From NCBI RefSeq assembly GCF_910592395.1, contig NC_088312.1:17491292-17555291 (forward strand): 64,000 nt of DNA. Direction: 5' to 3'. Below, piece after piece: positions 35,159 to 46,131 of this stretch. The stretch comes from Lineus longissimus (taxonomy: Eukaryota; Nemertea; Pilidiophora; Heteronemertea; Lineidae). How positions within the stretch are numbered: position 1 is the stretch's first letter; each line of letters starts with the position of its first letter. The notes under the pieces were generated by a model, which worked only from the letters and a program-made list of their open reading frames with translations, searched no databases and was not told the origin of the DNA. A program made the translations under genes and the position numbers.

Positions 35159-35422
35159 CCTGTCAGGGCAGTATCTAAAACCACATACCACATACCACAT
35201 ACACACACACCCACATGCCAATTTTTTCCAGGTGGGGCAATCCAATGACTGTTTAACTATTGTTAAAGGAAAATCTGTCGATCTTTAGATCTAAGAGGGC
35301 GCCACCGCCAGTAACTTAAGTCGATATTTCCACCGGATGTGGTACTCTGCCAAGTGGGAATATCTTCGGGTATGTGGGTATGTGGTATGTGGTATGTGGT
35401 TTTAGATACTGCCACCTGTCAG
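35159..35422. mobile_element. 264-bp inverted-repeat element (MITE-like)
   Basis: CCTGTCAGGGCAGTATCTAAAACCACATACCACATACC (35159 on) is matched in inverted form by GGTATGTGGTATGTGGTTTTAGATACTGCCACCTGTCAG (to 35422). The interior is non-coding. The CATAC repeats inside the arms may be slippage. Confidence 0.62.
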
Positions 35423-35616
35423 CCGGTTTTTTCAAACGAGGGAGATTGAAAATGAAAACAAGACAAAACATAACATAAAATTTGAATCATTCGATATTAA
35501 ACATTGACCAGAGCCTTCATCATCGCAATGGCTTGGGCTAGGTAGTAGAAATCCGAGAATGTCTGATTGAACCATGCCGACTTATCGGCGGTGAATATCA
35601 CTTATCATCAGTCTAA

Positions 35617-36448
35617 AGCCCGCACCACACGGTGAAATTTGCGTGATGCAAGAGACACGCGTGCACGTTGCGACAGGCAAATTCTCACTGTGTGGGGTCG
35701 TTTTTTGCTGCGTATCTTCCTCGCGTGTCGAGACGCAGCCGATCTAGCATGTTTGATATTTTCTCGACACGCGAGGAAGTTAATCACCGTGTGGGGGCTA
35801 CCTGCAGCAATGTTGCACGAGTTCGACGAATCACAACAAGCAGATCGGTCACATGATTTATAGGTCAGTCACATGATACCAAAATGGCAGCGCCCGGGAA
35901 CTGTCAAATCCTATGAGAAGTATTATGGACCAAGAAGACCAAATTGCCCTTATTCTCCTGCTGTTACTCCGTCGGAGGCGGCGGCGGAGGCGGCGCAGCG
36001 TGGACCGTAGTCTTTGGACAAGGCCATGGATTCAGAGAAGAGAGGATAAGGGGGCCTATGCAAATCTAATTGCTGAATTGCGGGAGGAGGACCCCATGAA
36101 GTATCGCCAGTTCCACAGAGTGCGGGTCGAGGAATTTCAGGAATTGCTCGAGATGGTGGGGCCGCAGATACAAAGGCAGGATACAGTAATGTGACTGACC
36201 TATAAATCATGTGACCGATCTGCTTGTTGTGATTCGTCGAACTCGCGCAACATTGCTGCAGGTAGCCCCCACACGGTGATTAACTTCCTCGCGTGTCGAG
36301 AAAATATCAAACATGCTAGATCGGCTGCGTCTCGACTCGCGAGGGAAGATACGCAGCAAAAAACGACCCCACACAGTGAGAATTTGCCTGTCGCAACATG
36401 CACGCGTGTCACTTGCATCACGCAAATTTTCACCGTGTGGTGCAGGCT
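35617..36448 (+). mobile_element. Harbinger deletion derivative with ~250-bp TIRs
   Basis: The ends AGCCCGCACCACACGGTGAAA (35617) and TTTCACCGTGTGGTGCAGGCT (to 36448) are flanked by TAA on both sides (35614-35616 and 36449-36451), the 3-bp target of PIF/Harbinger elements. The arms extend inward to about 35873 and 36191 with few differences. The 317-bp centre encodes the first part of a Harbinger transposase. The long TIRs and short remnant suggest an internal deletion. Confidence 0.85.
35913..36194 (+). pseudogene. Harbinger transposase, N-terminal fragment
   Basis: 93 codons. After a poly-Arg stretch comes RSLWTRPWIQRREDKG, then LIAELREEDPMKYRQFHRV and EFQELLEMVGPQIQRQDT. This matches the N-terminus of HARBI1-like nucleases (W-x-R-P-W ... 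Y ... L-x-x-E-L ... F ... LL ... V-x-P ... QDT). The reading ends exactly where the right TIR begins, so the DDE core is deleted. Confidence 0.78.
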
Positions 36449-36451
36449 TAA

Positions 36452-37429
36452 CAGTCTCCTCCTTTCACGACCGCCGGATAACTCCCGCCAGGTAATCAGT
36501 CGGACGCACCATCATAAACGGGTGGCCAATCAAATTGCTAGACGCAAAGTAATTGAATGATGGCCTGAATTGATAGTGCCAACCTCCGGACCAGGTTACC
36601 CTTCTTCTATACAACATACACTGTGCATTTGGGTCAGCATCCCTGGAACCGTTACTCACTGAACACCTGGTCTTCAATTACGATGGCTTTCAGTGCGTGT
36701 CTCGTGCGACAACCACTAGTGAGCGTAATATTAGTGTTGTCGCGACTGAGGACGTGTGGGAAGGAAATGCAGGGAGACTACCGATAAAGTAACAGCCCTT
36801 CTGACGGCCGATCAGGGTGGAGTTATTGGCGGTGAAGGATGGATATACGCACAACGACGGTGGATCGGCATGGATTTAACGAGCATAAAATGAATCACCG
36901 TGCTGCCCTGACCACGCCCACTTCTCTCGTGTATTGTCCAACACTAACCCTAACACTGATAGTTAACATCACCAGTTGCTCAAAAACTGCATTGATGGTT
37001 CGGTAATGATAGGAAATATAATAATATTACATGAAACATGGCTTTATAAAGAAATAAAAGTTTGTGTACTATCTTACGCCTATAGCATTAGGTCTTATTT
37101 TGGCCCTTATTTTTTTACCCTCAAACCAAACCCCTAAATTTTTGGTAAATCACGGTGAACATCTTAATTTTAGTATATTTCATCATTTGTAATCCTCTCA
37201 TACCAAAAGCAGACCAAAAAAGCTATAATTCATAATTTCAGGTTTTTCGGTTAACTTTAACTGAAAAACCTTATAGACCCACCTAGTACCTGATTTATCA
37301 GTCAAATATGACAAATATAATTTTTTTAGGAAATGATAAAGATTGTCTCTGTCGAGCTTAGTTGATACAGTTTGCTAATCATTTCCAATCTCTCATCTGA
37401 ATGGTACAATTATTATTATTATTGTTATG
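36452..37429. other. Non-coding, no feature recognised
   Basis: No coding domain or repeat end is seen; AT-rich after 36960. Confidence 0.35.
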
Positions 37430-38095
37430 CTGTTCTCATCTTATGGAGACATATCTTCAGTGTGCTGTCTCTAACCAATAACAAGGTGTTCTCATAGAGA
37501 TGTCATTTATGGAGACAATTCTTGTCCCAATCAGACAACAAGTTGGTCTTAAAGAGATGATCCCTATGGTGACAAGTCTTCGGTGTGCTCTCCCATCAGT
37601 CAACAAAATGTCTCATAGAGATGTCACTTATGGACACGTCTTGGTTCAATAAGACAACAAGATGGTCATAAAGAGATGTGGAGACAAGTCTTCAATGTGC
37701 TGTCACAATCATCAAAGAAGGTGTCATAGAGAAACACGATCATGTTTTGTCTCAATCAGACAAGGTTGTCTCAACGATACTTTCCTTTTTGGAGGCAAGT
37801 CTTCAGTGTGGTCTAAGGGATATCTCTAATGGAGACAAGTCTTCAATGTGCTGTCCCAACTAATCAACAGTGTGTCATCATAGAGAAATCACTTATGGAG
37901 ACATTTGTCTCAATCGGACAATAAGATGGTCTCAACGAGATGTCCTTTTTAGAGGCAAGTCTTCCGTGTGGTCTCGAAGGGATGTCTCTAATAGAGACAA
38001 GTCTTCAATGTGATGTAGTCCCAATCATCAAAGCAGGTGTCCTCATATTAAGATAATCAGTGTGCTGCTCCAACAGACAAGGTGTCACTATGATA
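37430..38095 (+). repeat. Degenerate minisatellite with GGAGACAAGTCTTCAATGTG units
   Basis: The phrases GGAGACAAGTCTTCAATGTGCTGTC, CAATCAGACAACAAG and CATAGAGATGTCACTTATGG alternate about every 60 bp. A higher-order period near 150-165 bp is seen at 37680, 37830 and 37995. Units are diverged, with no ORF across the array. Confidence 0.75.
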
Positions 38096-38729
38096 TAAAG
38101 AAGCAAGAGTCGCAGAAAGAAATGTACTTTGGGGTGAAAAAGATAAAAGACAAGGAGATAGATTTTAGGTCATTTCGTTATTATCATCTGCTCTGACATT
38201 TACAACCTTTCAAACATCATCGACAGTACACAATAGAAAACAATAATACATGTAATGTACAAGAATGGAAGTTCACCACGTAGCCTGCAGACAGGTAATG
38301 CATTTTTTACAGCAGCATGTTGAGAAAAATTTACTGCAAAGTACGTTAAACAAGTCATCGGTGGGTTTGATGTACTGTAAACATGGAAATGTCTGTGTGC
38401 ATTTTAATTTCGCGTATTTTGCAATCGGCAAAATCAACAAAGATAAAACGCCACAAAACACAAACATTAACTGAATTGTTACAGTGTTCTCAAAGGCTAA
38501 ATAAAACTACGCCAAAGGTGCCATTGCACAAAACTGCAAACAAGGATAGCCATGAATATTTCCAGCTTCACAGTTTACAGTTCACAGCAATGATAGATTC
38601 TAATAGCTGGCACCTGCAATGCAATAAATCCAAAAATATGTTTTATGATGGGCACCGGTTTTCGTATTGCTTTTGGAAAAAGTCCCGCGCAGACTATTTC
38701 TGTCGGCGCTGACGTATGTCAATGGGTAG
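38096..38729. other. Non-coding, no feature recognised
   Basis: Several overlapping short ORFs without domains. Nothing supported. Confidence 0.35.
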
Positions 38730-38730
38730 G

Positions 38731-39726
38731 TGATAAAGTATGGAATTAGTGAAACCTTGGAAACACTGATAAACCTTGGAAACACTCCTTAAAATGCATA
38801 AAAACATGAAATAATGCCATTCGAACCTAACGTGGTTACGAATCAACATTTGGAGCTTATTCTTACATGATCAGATCGGAATTTTATGGTAATTTAGAAA
38901 TCTGTCGCATATCCGATTCAATAGTCTATATTTTAGAACAACCCAGTTGTACCTCGCCTCCAGTGTACAGTACTGATCTCCCAAATATGGGAAGACACGC
39001 CCACCACACACCCATAATATGGACCAATAGCGCTCCGCTTATAAATACGCCACCACCACGCGGGGCCTATTTGAACTACGGATCGGTCTGTTCATACAGG
39101 GTGATACAGAGAAAATTGGGGGCCTGTCATGCATTATGCATGGATAAGGTTGACGACTATGTCTAGGCCTAATTGTCTATGATTGACTGATATTTTATAA
39201 CAAACGATGAATAAAAGAAGCCTAGTCATGTATGTTTATTACCGAAGTTTGCGGATGAAAATTTCCTTCGCCGTGAGCGATTTCTTACATCTTCCAGTAC
39301 GCATCGAGGGATGTAGAGATCTTTGTGACGTCACCAGTTCTAAGCGGTTTTTTTATTCACGTGTGTGTTTGTCCTATGATCTCGTGCATCTAGTACCGAG
39401 CATAATACTTTATCGTCTATGGAATACAAAACAATCATAAAAACTAATTTTTGCTTTCATTGAAGAGAAATAAAATATTTTAACGACCACAGCGCATTGC
39501 CAATTGATGACGTCATCCTCCACATTAAAAATGTTGGCTTCTGAACTAACTGGCAAATTGCTATCAATAAAGTCAGCTGGGACGAGACTGTCAGTTGGGA
39601 GGGTATAAATCGTGGAAGGAACGCACCCGATTTCCCGCGCTATTTGCACAGTGATTCCATGGTTTACATTGAATATTACAAGGTTTATCAGTGTTTCCAA
39701 GGTTTCACTAATTCCATACTTTATCA
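38731..39726. mobile_element. ~1-kb element with ~47-bp TIRs
   Basis: TGATAAAGTATGGAATTAGT... (38731-38777) recurs as an almost perfect reverse complement at 39679-39726. Weaker inverted similarity continues outside (ATGTCAATGGGTAGG / CTACCATGTCAAT). The interior is non-coding as far as I can tell. Superfamily unknown. Confidence 0.65.
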
Positions 39727-39759
39727 ACTACCATGTCAATGCACACGAGTCAGTCGAAT

Positions 39760-41540
39760 GTATGACTATGTGAAATGCACGGTACGTCAAGTGGACGAGG
39801 TGTTACGTGTAACCGTGGTTTAATATTCGTAAAGGCCTAAGTGTCGTGACATGTGAGGCCACACTGTGAACTGTCACTGTCCTAGAACTGCAGAAGAGAA
39901 CAGCCGGGATACTTTTATTCCTGTTGATGTAGCCTGCCAGTGAGTGGTAGTACTGTAACGAGTCGAGAGACACCGCAGGACAGAATTTGGCGTTAAGATA
40001 CGGTTGCAGTTGAGGATGGCAGCCTGAGTCAAGTCCAAGTGGTAAAACTAACCGTACACGCAGAGATGCTGTACCGTGAGTGACAGTATATACGAGTCAT
40101 TATTTCGTGTAAACCATAAACATTACGTGTATGTGTTGAGGATTTGTAAACGTCTTTTGTCTAGTGATGCCGCGTCTGCAGCAGTCCGAGCACGAGATTC
40201 AGAGTGTCAAGAGTGCTCAAAGACTACAGAGAGTGAGAGATATTTGATTGTTTGTATGAACTTTATGATGCCATTCTATTTAAAATAGAATTTGATGTGA
40301 TTTATGGTTTTAATTACAGTCATTGTGATTTCCGTCGGTATCTATTTGGCCAAGCGATACGCCACAGAGGCAGAGTCCTAGGGAAACTTTCTAAGGCTGT
40401 GGCGTATCGCTGGGCCGTGTAGATTAAGACGGAAGACACAATGTAAAACACAAAACAAATAAAATTCTATTTACATAATTATAGGGCATAAAACAATGTT
40501 CATAACAAACAATCAAATGTCTCTGAAGTTTTCGATCACTCTTGAAATTCTCTGAAGCTCGGTGTTCTCTGAAGCTTGTACTGCTGCAGATGCAGCATCA
40601 CACATGGCGTTTAACACTCCTCGACACATACACGTAGTTTCGTTTATACACGAAATGACGACTTGTATACTGACATACTGTTACTGTACAGGATCGCTGC
40701 ATGAACCATTAATAGTTTCACCACTTGGACTTAAAGGACAGTTCTCGTTAAAACGCTTAAGAAATTGGTGTGCTATGAATGGCCCGGTAAAAACCTAAGG
40801 CGGGAATAAGCTTTCATTGATAAATCTAAGGAGTTTCAAGAACCCCAAATCACTAGTAAGGTTCATAGGATACTGGTCTGTCATTGGTTTAGGTCTCCTT
40901 ATCATTTACATACTCCAATATCCAGAAATATAACAATATTTACGATAACTTTTTATGTTTTTGACATTATTTGCGACCATTATCGATAACGCGCTCCATG
41001 CGGATTCGTAAGGTACTATTATAGTATAACACCATGCCTCGTCAAGTTACCTCGCTTGCGGAGCCACCTGGGTGACCCACGTGCTTAGACTCATAGTAAA
41101 CATTGTAGTAGAAATATGCTAATGACTATCCCTTATATGGAAACCGAAGTAGTTGAATATTTTCACTGCAGGTGTCTCTGATAGTCACGTGGATTGACGA
41201 GCAATCTCCTTTAACTCGGGCTGCAACTCTCTTGACGCGTTATTTTTTAAAACAGAGTTAGCTGATAACGATTTATGCCAAATTCCGACACGCAGTGTCT
41301 CTCGACTTATTATAGTAATGGTACACCAACACTGTTAACATGAATTTTTAAAGTGTCCCGGTTATTCTGCAGTTTCTAAGGCAGTGACAGTTCACAGTAT
41401 GGCCTCATATTTCACAACACACAGGCTTACACGAAGATTACATGAATTACATGTAACACATGGTCCACTTGTAACATGTGGTCCACTTCACATACTGTGA
41501 ATTTCACATACTGTACAATCTTGTGCATTTACATGCGGCA
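39760..41540. repeat. Large imperfect palindrome (foldback) with central hairpin
   Basis: The centre is GGCCAAGCGATACGCCACAG (40348-40367) facing CTGTGGCGTATCGCTGGGCC (40396-40415). Moving outward, 40010-40345 matches 40418-40745 inverted. After ~470 bp of extra sequence in the right arm, 39760-40005 matches 41215-41540 inverted; for example GAGTCGAGAGACACCGCAGGACAGAATTTGG pairs with the complement of CCAAATTCCGACACGCAGTGTCTCTCGACT. Arms are clearly diverged. It lies just upstream of BEL C, so the right arm may be its LTR region. Confidence 0.7.
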
Positions 41541-41889
41541 GCACCAGCAGGAACAGTGTGGGTGGGATCCGGATGCTGCCTGTGTTTTTTGTGATATTTG
41601 GGCGTCCCCATTTCGATTTTGAGTAAATCAGAGATTCGGAACTGTTAAGAAATTAAATGAGCTAGAAAACCCGACTCATAAGATTTCACGGAACTTGGAA
41701 CTTGGTCTGGAACAGTTTATGGAACAATTTGGAACGAACACAGTAAAATAAACTGTTGAAAGAGAATGATGTGTTCCTGTCAAGTCTATGAGTTGATTGA
41801 AACAGTCTGAATCCTGGTGCACTTACAGTGAAATCTTATGAAACGTCAAATGTTATCCTGAGCATCTGAAGAGGACCAACCACGTAAGA
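41541..41889. other. Leader region upstream of BEL C gag
   Basis: Non-coding. TGGTGCACTTACAG (41816) might be a primer-binding site, but no LTR pair supports it. Confidence 0.3.
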
Positions 41890-43257
41890 ATGTCTTCCAC
41901 AAGTTCAAGACGAGCGATCGACCGACTGAAGGTTCAGTTGCAGTTCATGAAAGAAAGAAAGCAAGCCTTAGAGGAGAACGTTCGAAGAGCAGAAGCCAGA
42001 ATGAGAAGATTACAGATAGAGAAGGAGATACTGTTAAAGGAGCCAGACCTGGCACAACCGCCTGGGTCGTTGATGATGGATGAGCAACATGGGATGATGG
42101 ACAGATTCCTCACTGATAATCAGAACTATGGTATTGGTAATGCTGAGGTTGGTGAAGTGGAGAATCCTCAAGAGGGCTTAGATCTTTTAGCTGAAGCATG
42201 TGCCAATCGACGACCGATGTCACAACCTAAGCACTCTGAGCCGTCCAATGCTGATAGACAACAGATGTCACAACCTATAGAGCCTTCCTATGCTGATAGA
42301 CTGTAGATGTACAACCTACAGAACCTTCCTATGCTGATAGACCGCAGATGTCACAACCTATAGAGCCTTCCTATGCTGATAGACTGCAGATGTCACAACC
42401 TGTAGAGCATTCCTATGCTGATAGACCGCAGATGTCACAACCTGTAGAGCCTTCCTATGCTGATAGACCGCAGATGTCACAACCTGTAGAGCCTTCCTAT
42501 GCTGATAGACCGCAGATGTCATAACCTGTAGAGCCTTCCTATGCTGATCGACCATGGATGTCACGACCTGAGTCTTCTGATGTCAATCAACTACAGATGT
42601 CGCAGTTTAAGGAGTTCCTCAACGTCTTTGCAGAGCAAGTGAACATTAGCAGACCCCCGCCACCTTAGCCTGGGGTCTTCTCTGGCGACCCGCTATCCTT
42701 CCCCTCCTGGAAAATGGCCTTCCACACGCTTATCAAGGGAAGGGGTATAACATCGTCCGAGAGCATACACTACCTGAAACGCTCGAGCGGTGCCCCAAAG
42801 GATGCCGTGGAGGGCTACCTACTGTTGCTAGGAGGCGGCGCCTATGATGCTGCATGGAGACTACTGGAGAAACGTTTCAGTGATCTGTTTGTGATTGCAA
42901 AACTTTCAGGGAGAAATTGGAGTCTTGGCCTAGAGTCCCAGGCAGAGATGGAAAGGCCCTGAGATGGAAAGGCCCTTTGAAAGAGCAGCTGAGATCGCCT
43001 CTGATCCTATCACCTCACTTGTAGCACAGAGTTCAAACAGAAGCAGCGATTGGAAGCAAACGGGTACTTGTGGTAGCCATGGTAACGGAAATAACGCGTT
43101 CAGCTTCAAACCAAACAGTCAGCAAAGAGGTCACCAGAAACGAAGCACGGGAGCATCAAGTTTCTCGACTGAGTTAGCCAAGCCAACTACTAGTACGACA
43201 AAGGCCCAGAAGTATGAAAAGGAAGCACCAAAAGGGAAAAGCTGTATCTGCTGCTAA
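41890..43257 (+). pseudogene. BEL C gag
   Basis: Begins at 41890 (MSSTSSRRAIDRLKVQLQ) with a strong coiled coil (heptads in about residues 10-55). A tandem 42-bp repeat array (42230-42560) follows, then the BEL gag core (GVFSGDPLSFPSWKMAFHTL, about 42670-42730) and a basic Gln/Ser-rich linker. The first zinc-knuckle Cys pair (CICC) is at 43243-43254. Stops at 42304-42306 and 43255-43257, plus frame changes near 42600 and 42960. The small duplication GAGATGGAAAGGCCCT (42947-42979) causes the last one. Confidence 0.8.
42230..42560 (+). repeat. 42-bp minisatellite inside BEL C gag
   Basis: About seven to eight units of TCCTATGCTGATAGACCGCAGATGTC..., encoding a 14-residue unit (SYADRPQMSQPVEP). 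A unit length divisible by three keeps the frame. Two units carry stops by C-to-T change relative to neighbours (CTGCAG to CTGTAG near 42302; TCACAA to TCATAA near 42520). Confidence 0.88.
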
Positions 43258-44385
43258 CAGCAACATGACCTTGATAGCTGTCCTGCCTTCTTAGCAAAGA
43301 CTTTAGAAGAGCAGAAGACATTTGTTCGAAATGGTGCCTTGTGTTGGGGCTGTTTAAAGCGTGGACACAGGTCCATGGAATGTAAGAAAAGATTGAAGTG
43401 TCAGCAGTGTGAACGATCACAGCCTACGTCGCTGCATAGGGATAGTCTGAAGGAAGAGGACGAGAAACGTCAAGATAGTAAACAGAGCCAAGCAGTCAGC
43501 CACGTGGCCGACGCCACTCCGAGCCATGCCCATGCCTTTGTCAACTCTATCTGCAAAAGCTCCATGATATTGCCAGTTTGGGTATCTCACCACGATATAC
43601 CAAACTTCGAACTTTTAGTGTATGCCATGCTCGATACATAATCAGAAACCACGTTTGTTCTTGATGACGTCTACCAGCAGCTGGGTTTAGAAGGGATCAA
43701 GTCAAATTTGTTGCTGTCAAAAATGTCTGCTGAGAATGAGCTGACTGAGACCACCAAATTGAAGGGATTAGAAGTGAGAGGAATGAGCAGTGATGTTAGG
43801 ATTGCACTACCAGTCACTTACTCCAGGGAGCTGATGCCAATGAACAAATCCCATGTCCCTACACCTGAGATGGCAGAGAAGTGGCCTCACCTGAAGAAGA
43901 TAGCGTCAGAGTTACATTCTCTACAGAGCTGCCCAGTTGGACTGTTGATCGGCTACAATTGCGCTCGTGCTCTGGTCCCCAGAGAAGTTGTTTCCATGTC
44001 GGCGAATGAACCGTATGCATAGAAAACTGATCTAGGCTGGGGCATCGTAGGAATCGTTGACAGAGGCAAATGTCAAGAAGACAGAATCGGAGCGAGCCAC
44101 AATATCATCACGTATAGCAGTATTGCTGCACCCAAGAAGGAGAACCATGACGTCACCGTGTATCCAGACCAAACAGTCCCAGTGTCGGAGGAAAGAGCCA
44201 TAGCCTTCCCCAACAGAATCAAAGAAGTGATCAGGGTCTTAGAAACAGACTTCAACCAGAAGGAGAGTAATGGAGACGAATCTTACTCGTATCATACTTT
44301 TTTAAGTTTTGAAGGGTCGAACTCCCGTCTTTTTGCTGTAGCCTCACCACAACGCTGGAAGACACCAAGTTCTTGGACATCATGA
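43258..44385 (+). pseudogene. BEL C zinc knuckles and protease
   Basis: HDLDSC completes the first knuckle; CWGCLKRGHRSMEC (about 43340-43381) and CQQCERS...H are next. The protease active site reads YAMLDT-stop-SETTF (TAA at 43639-43641); the family usually has DTQSDTTF, so the stop falls on the Gln position. VGLLIGYNCARALVPREVV follows, then a TAG at 44020-44022. Several frame-keeping stops; inactive. Confidence 0.8.
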
Positions 44386-45660
44386 AGAACGGTATTCGCC
44401 AGCTGGAAGATAAACATTTTGAGATGCCTTTGCCCTTCAAATTTTCACCGCCAGCACTACCACACAACAGAAGCGCTGAGCTGAGACGATTGCTACAGCA
44501 GCAGAGAAAGTTTGAAAAGGATAGTCAGTACAAGAAAGACTACATGACGTTTATGGAGAAGATCATCAGCAACATATACGCCGAGAAAGTACCCCGAGAA
44601 GAGCTAGAGAACGAAGATGATGGTTCAGGCCACCGTTGGTATATCCCGCATTTCGGTATTTACCATCCCAAGAAACCTACGAAAATAAGGGTGGTGTTCG
44701 ATTGTAGCGCCAAGTATGGAGGGAGCTGTCTCAATGACCACCTACTTCAAGGGCCAGACCTAACTAACTCGTTACTTGGAGTACTCTGCAGATTTCGCCA
44801 AGAGAAGGTAGCCTTCCTATGTAACATTGAGGCAATGTTCCATTAATTCGAGGAGACCCATAGGAATTACCTGAGATTCATGTGGTGGGATAACGGCGAT
44901 ACGTCGAAGTAACCATCTGAGTACCGTATGACCGTCCATCTATTTGGAGCTACATCGTCGCCCTCATGTTGCATCTTTGGTCTGAAGGCGATAGCTGAGA
45001 AGTATGAAGGAAAGTACGGCACTGAAACAGCCAAGTTTGTGAAAGAGAACGTTTATGTCGATGATGGATTGGGATCCACTGTAGCTGATGCTGATGCGAA
45101 CGCACTAGTCAAGAACAGCTAAGGCCTACGTCATGAAGAAGGTTTAAGAGTGCACAAGTACGTGTCTAACTCCGAGGAAGCTCTCAAGGGAATCCCAGCG
45201 GAAGATAGAGCTCAGGGTGAGACCAGTTTGCCTATGGCTATCCACGCTGCATCAGGACTTCCGATAGAAAGAGCCCTGGGTGTCCACTGGTGTGTCGAGG
45301 ATGACACCCTGCAGTTTAAAATATCGATGAAGGGCAAGCCACTCACCTGTCGTGGAATCCTGTCTGCCATAGGATCTGTGAATGACCCTATATGATTGGT
45401 TGCACCAGTCATACTTGGAGGGAGACAGATATTACGAGAGCTGTGTTGCCTGGATGCTGATTTGGACACCCCCTTGCCAGAGAACATTCAGTCTAAATGG
45501 GTACAGTGGCGAGATGACCTCAACACTTTGGAGCAGCTCAGAGTCCCACGATGCCTAAAACATGCTGATTTCGGAGATGTTGCCTCAGTGAGCCTTCACC
45601 ACTTCTCAGATGCTTAGCAGTACGCATATGGCCAGTGCTCTTATGCAAGGTTTGTCATTC
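44373..45660 (+). pseudogene. BEL C reverse transcriptase and RNase H start
   Basis: The frame runs from 44373 with in-frame stops (44843-44845, 44910-44912, 45120-45122, 45393-45395, 45615-45617). Motifs: HRWYIPHFGIYHP, KIRVVFDCSAKYGG, SCLNDHLLQGPDLTNSL, CNIEAMFH (first Asp of the usual D-I-E box reads Asn), HLFGATSSPSCCIFGL, ENVYVDDGLGS (YVDD intact), then the RT connection and LHHFSDA of the RNase H. Confidence 0.85.
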
Positions 45661-46131
45661 TAAAAGGCCTTAGTCACAGTATATCATTGTTTGTAATACA
45701 AAATACATTACGCCTCGTTTTGATCGGAGCGGTCTTGGTATCGTAACCAATGACCGCCTGGGTAGGCATAAAATTCTGAATTTTAGCAGACGAATTATTT
45801 TCACCAAGAAGCAACGACTCAGCCCCACAAAACAATGTCAAGAACACGAGATTTTGAAGTATTCCCCGATATTGGGATTTGTGAAGTAGGGAGGACGTCA
45901 TCTTCACAAGCAACAATATGGCGGAGTTCCGGACACCAGGCTGGATCATTCTTTGACGAAAACGGAACATATATACCTTTCAAATCGTATCTAATTTGTT
46001 TAATTTTGAAACCTTTTAGAATAGAAATTAATACCGAGCTGGCGGTCATTGGTTGTATAATCAAGACCGCTCGGGTAGACCGAAAATGCAGTCCAAAACC
46101 CGAGGCACTTCGCCGAGGGTTTTGGACGTAA
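45661..46131. mobile_element. ~470-bp inverted-repeat element between BEL C and BEL D
   Basis: GAGCGGTCTTGGTATCGTAACCAATGACCGCC (about 45727-45758) pairs with GGCGGTCATTGGTTGTATAATCAAGACCGCTC (about 46041-46072). To its right is a separate hairpin, GTCCAAAACCCGAGG-cacttcg-CCGAGGGTTTTGGAC (46089-46125). Non-coding. Outer limits are approximate; both flanking BEL elements end at it. Confidence 0.62.

Larger units (their letters stand above)
41890..45660 (+). mobile_element. BEL/Pao retrotransposon C, gag to start of RNase H
   Basis: gag, protease, RT and the first motif of RNase H are recognisable in order. The element is truncated at about 45655, directly after HFSDA-stop-QYAYGQCSYARF, where a short inverted-repeat element begins. 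Coding frames are broken mainly by single stops plus frame changes near 42600, 42960 and 44380. No integrase or 3' LTR. Confidence 0.87.

Noticed and set aside
37430-38095. CRISPR-like array
   Set aside because: The repeats are degenerate, the spacers are themselves repeated, and the context is eukaryotic. It is a minisatellite.
42230-42560. CRISPR-like or regulatory tandem array
   Set aside because: The 42-bp period keeps a reading frame inside a recognisable gag gene.
42300-45620. Alternative nuclear code with TAA/TAG as Gln
   Set aside because: Several stops in the same element are not at Gln positions and frameshifts are also present, so ordinary decay explains it better; kept only as a low-weight remark.
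45819-46131. C-terminal extension of the BEL D RNase H frame
   Set aside because: This part lies in the neighbouring inverted-repeat element and is open by chance.
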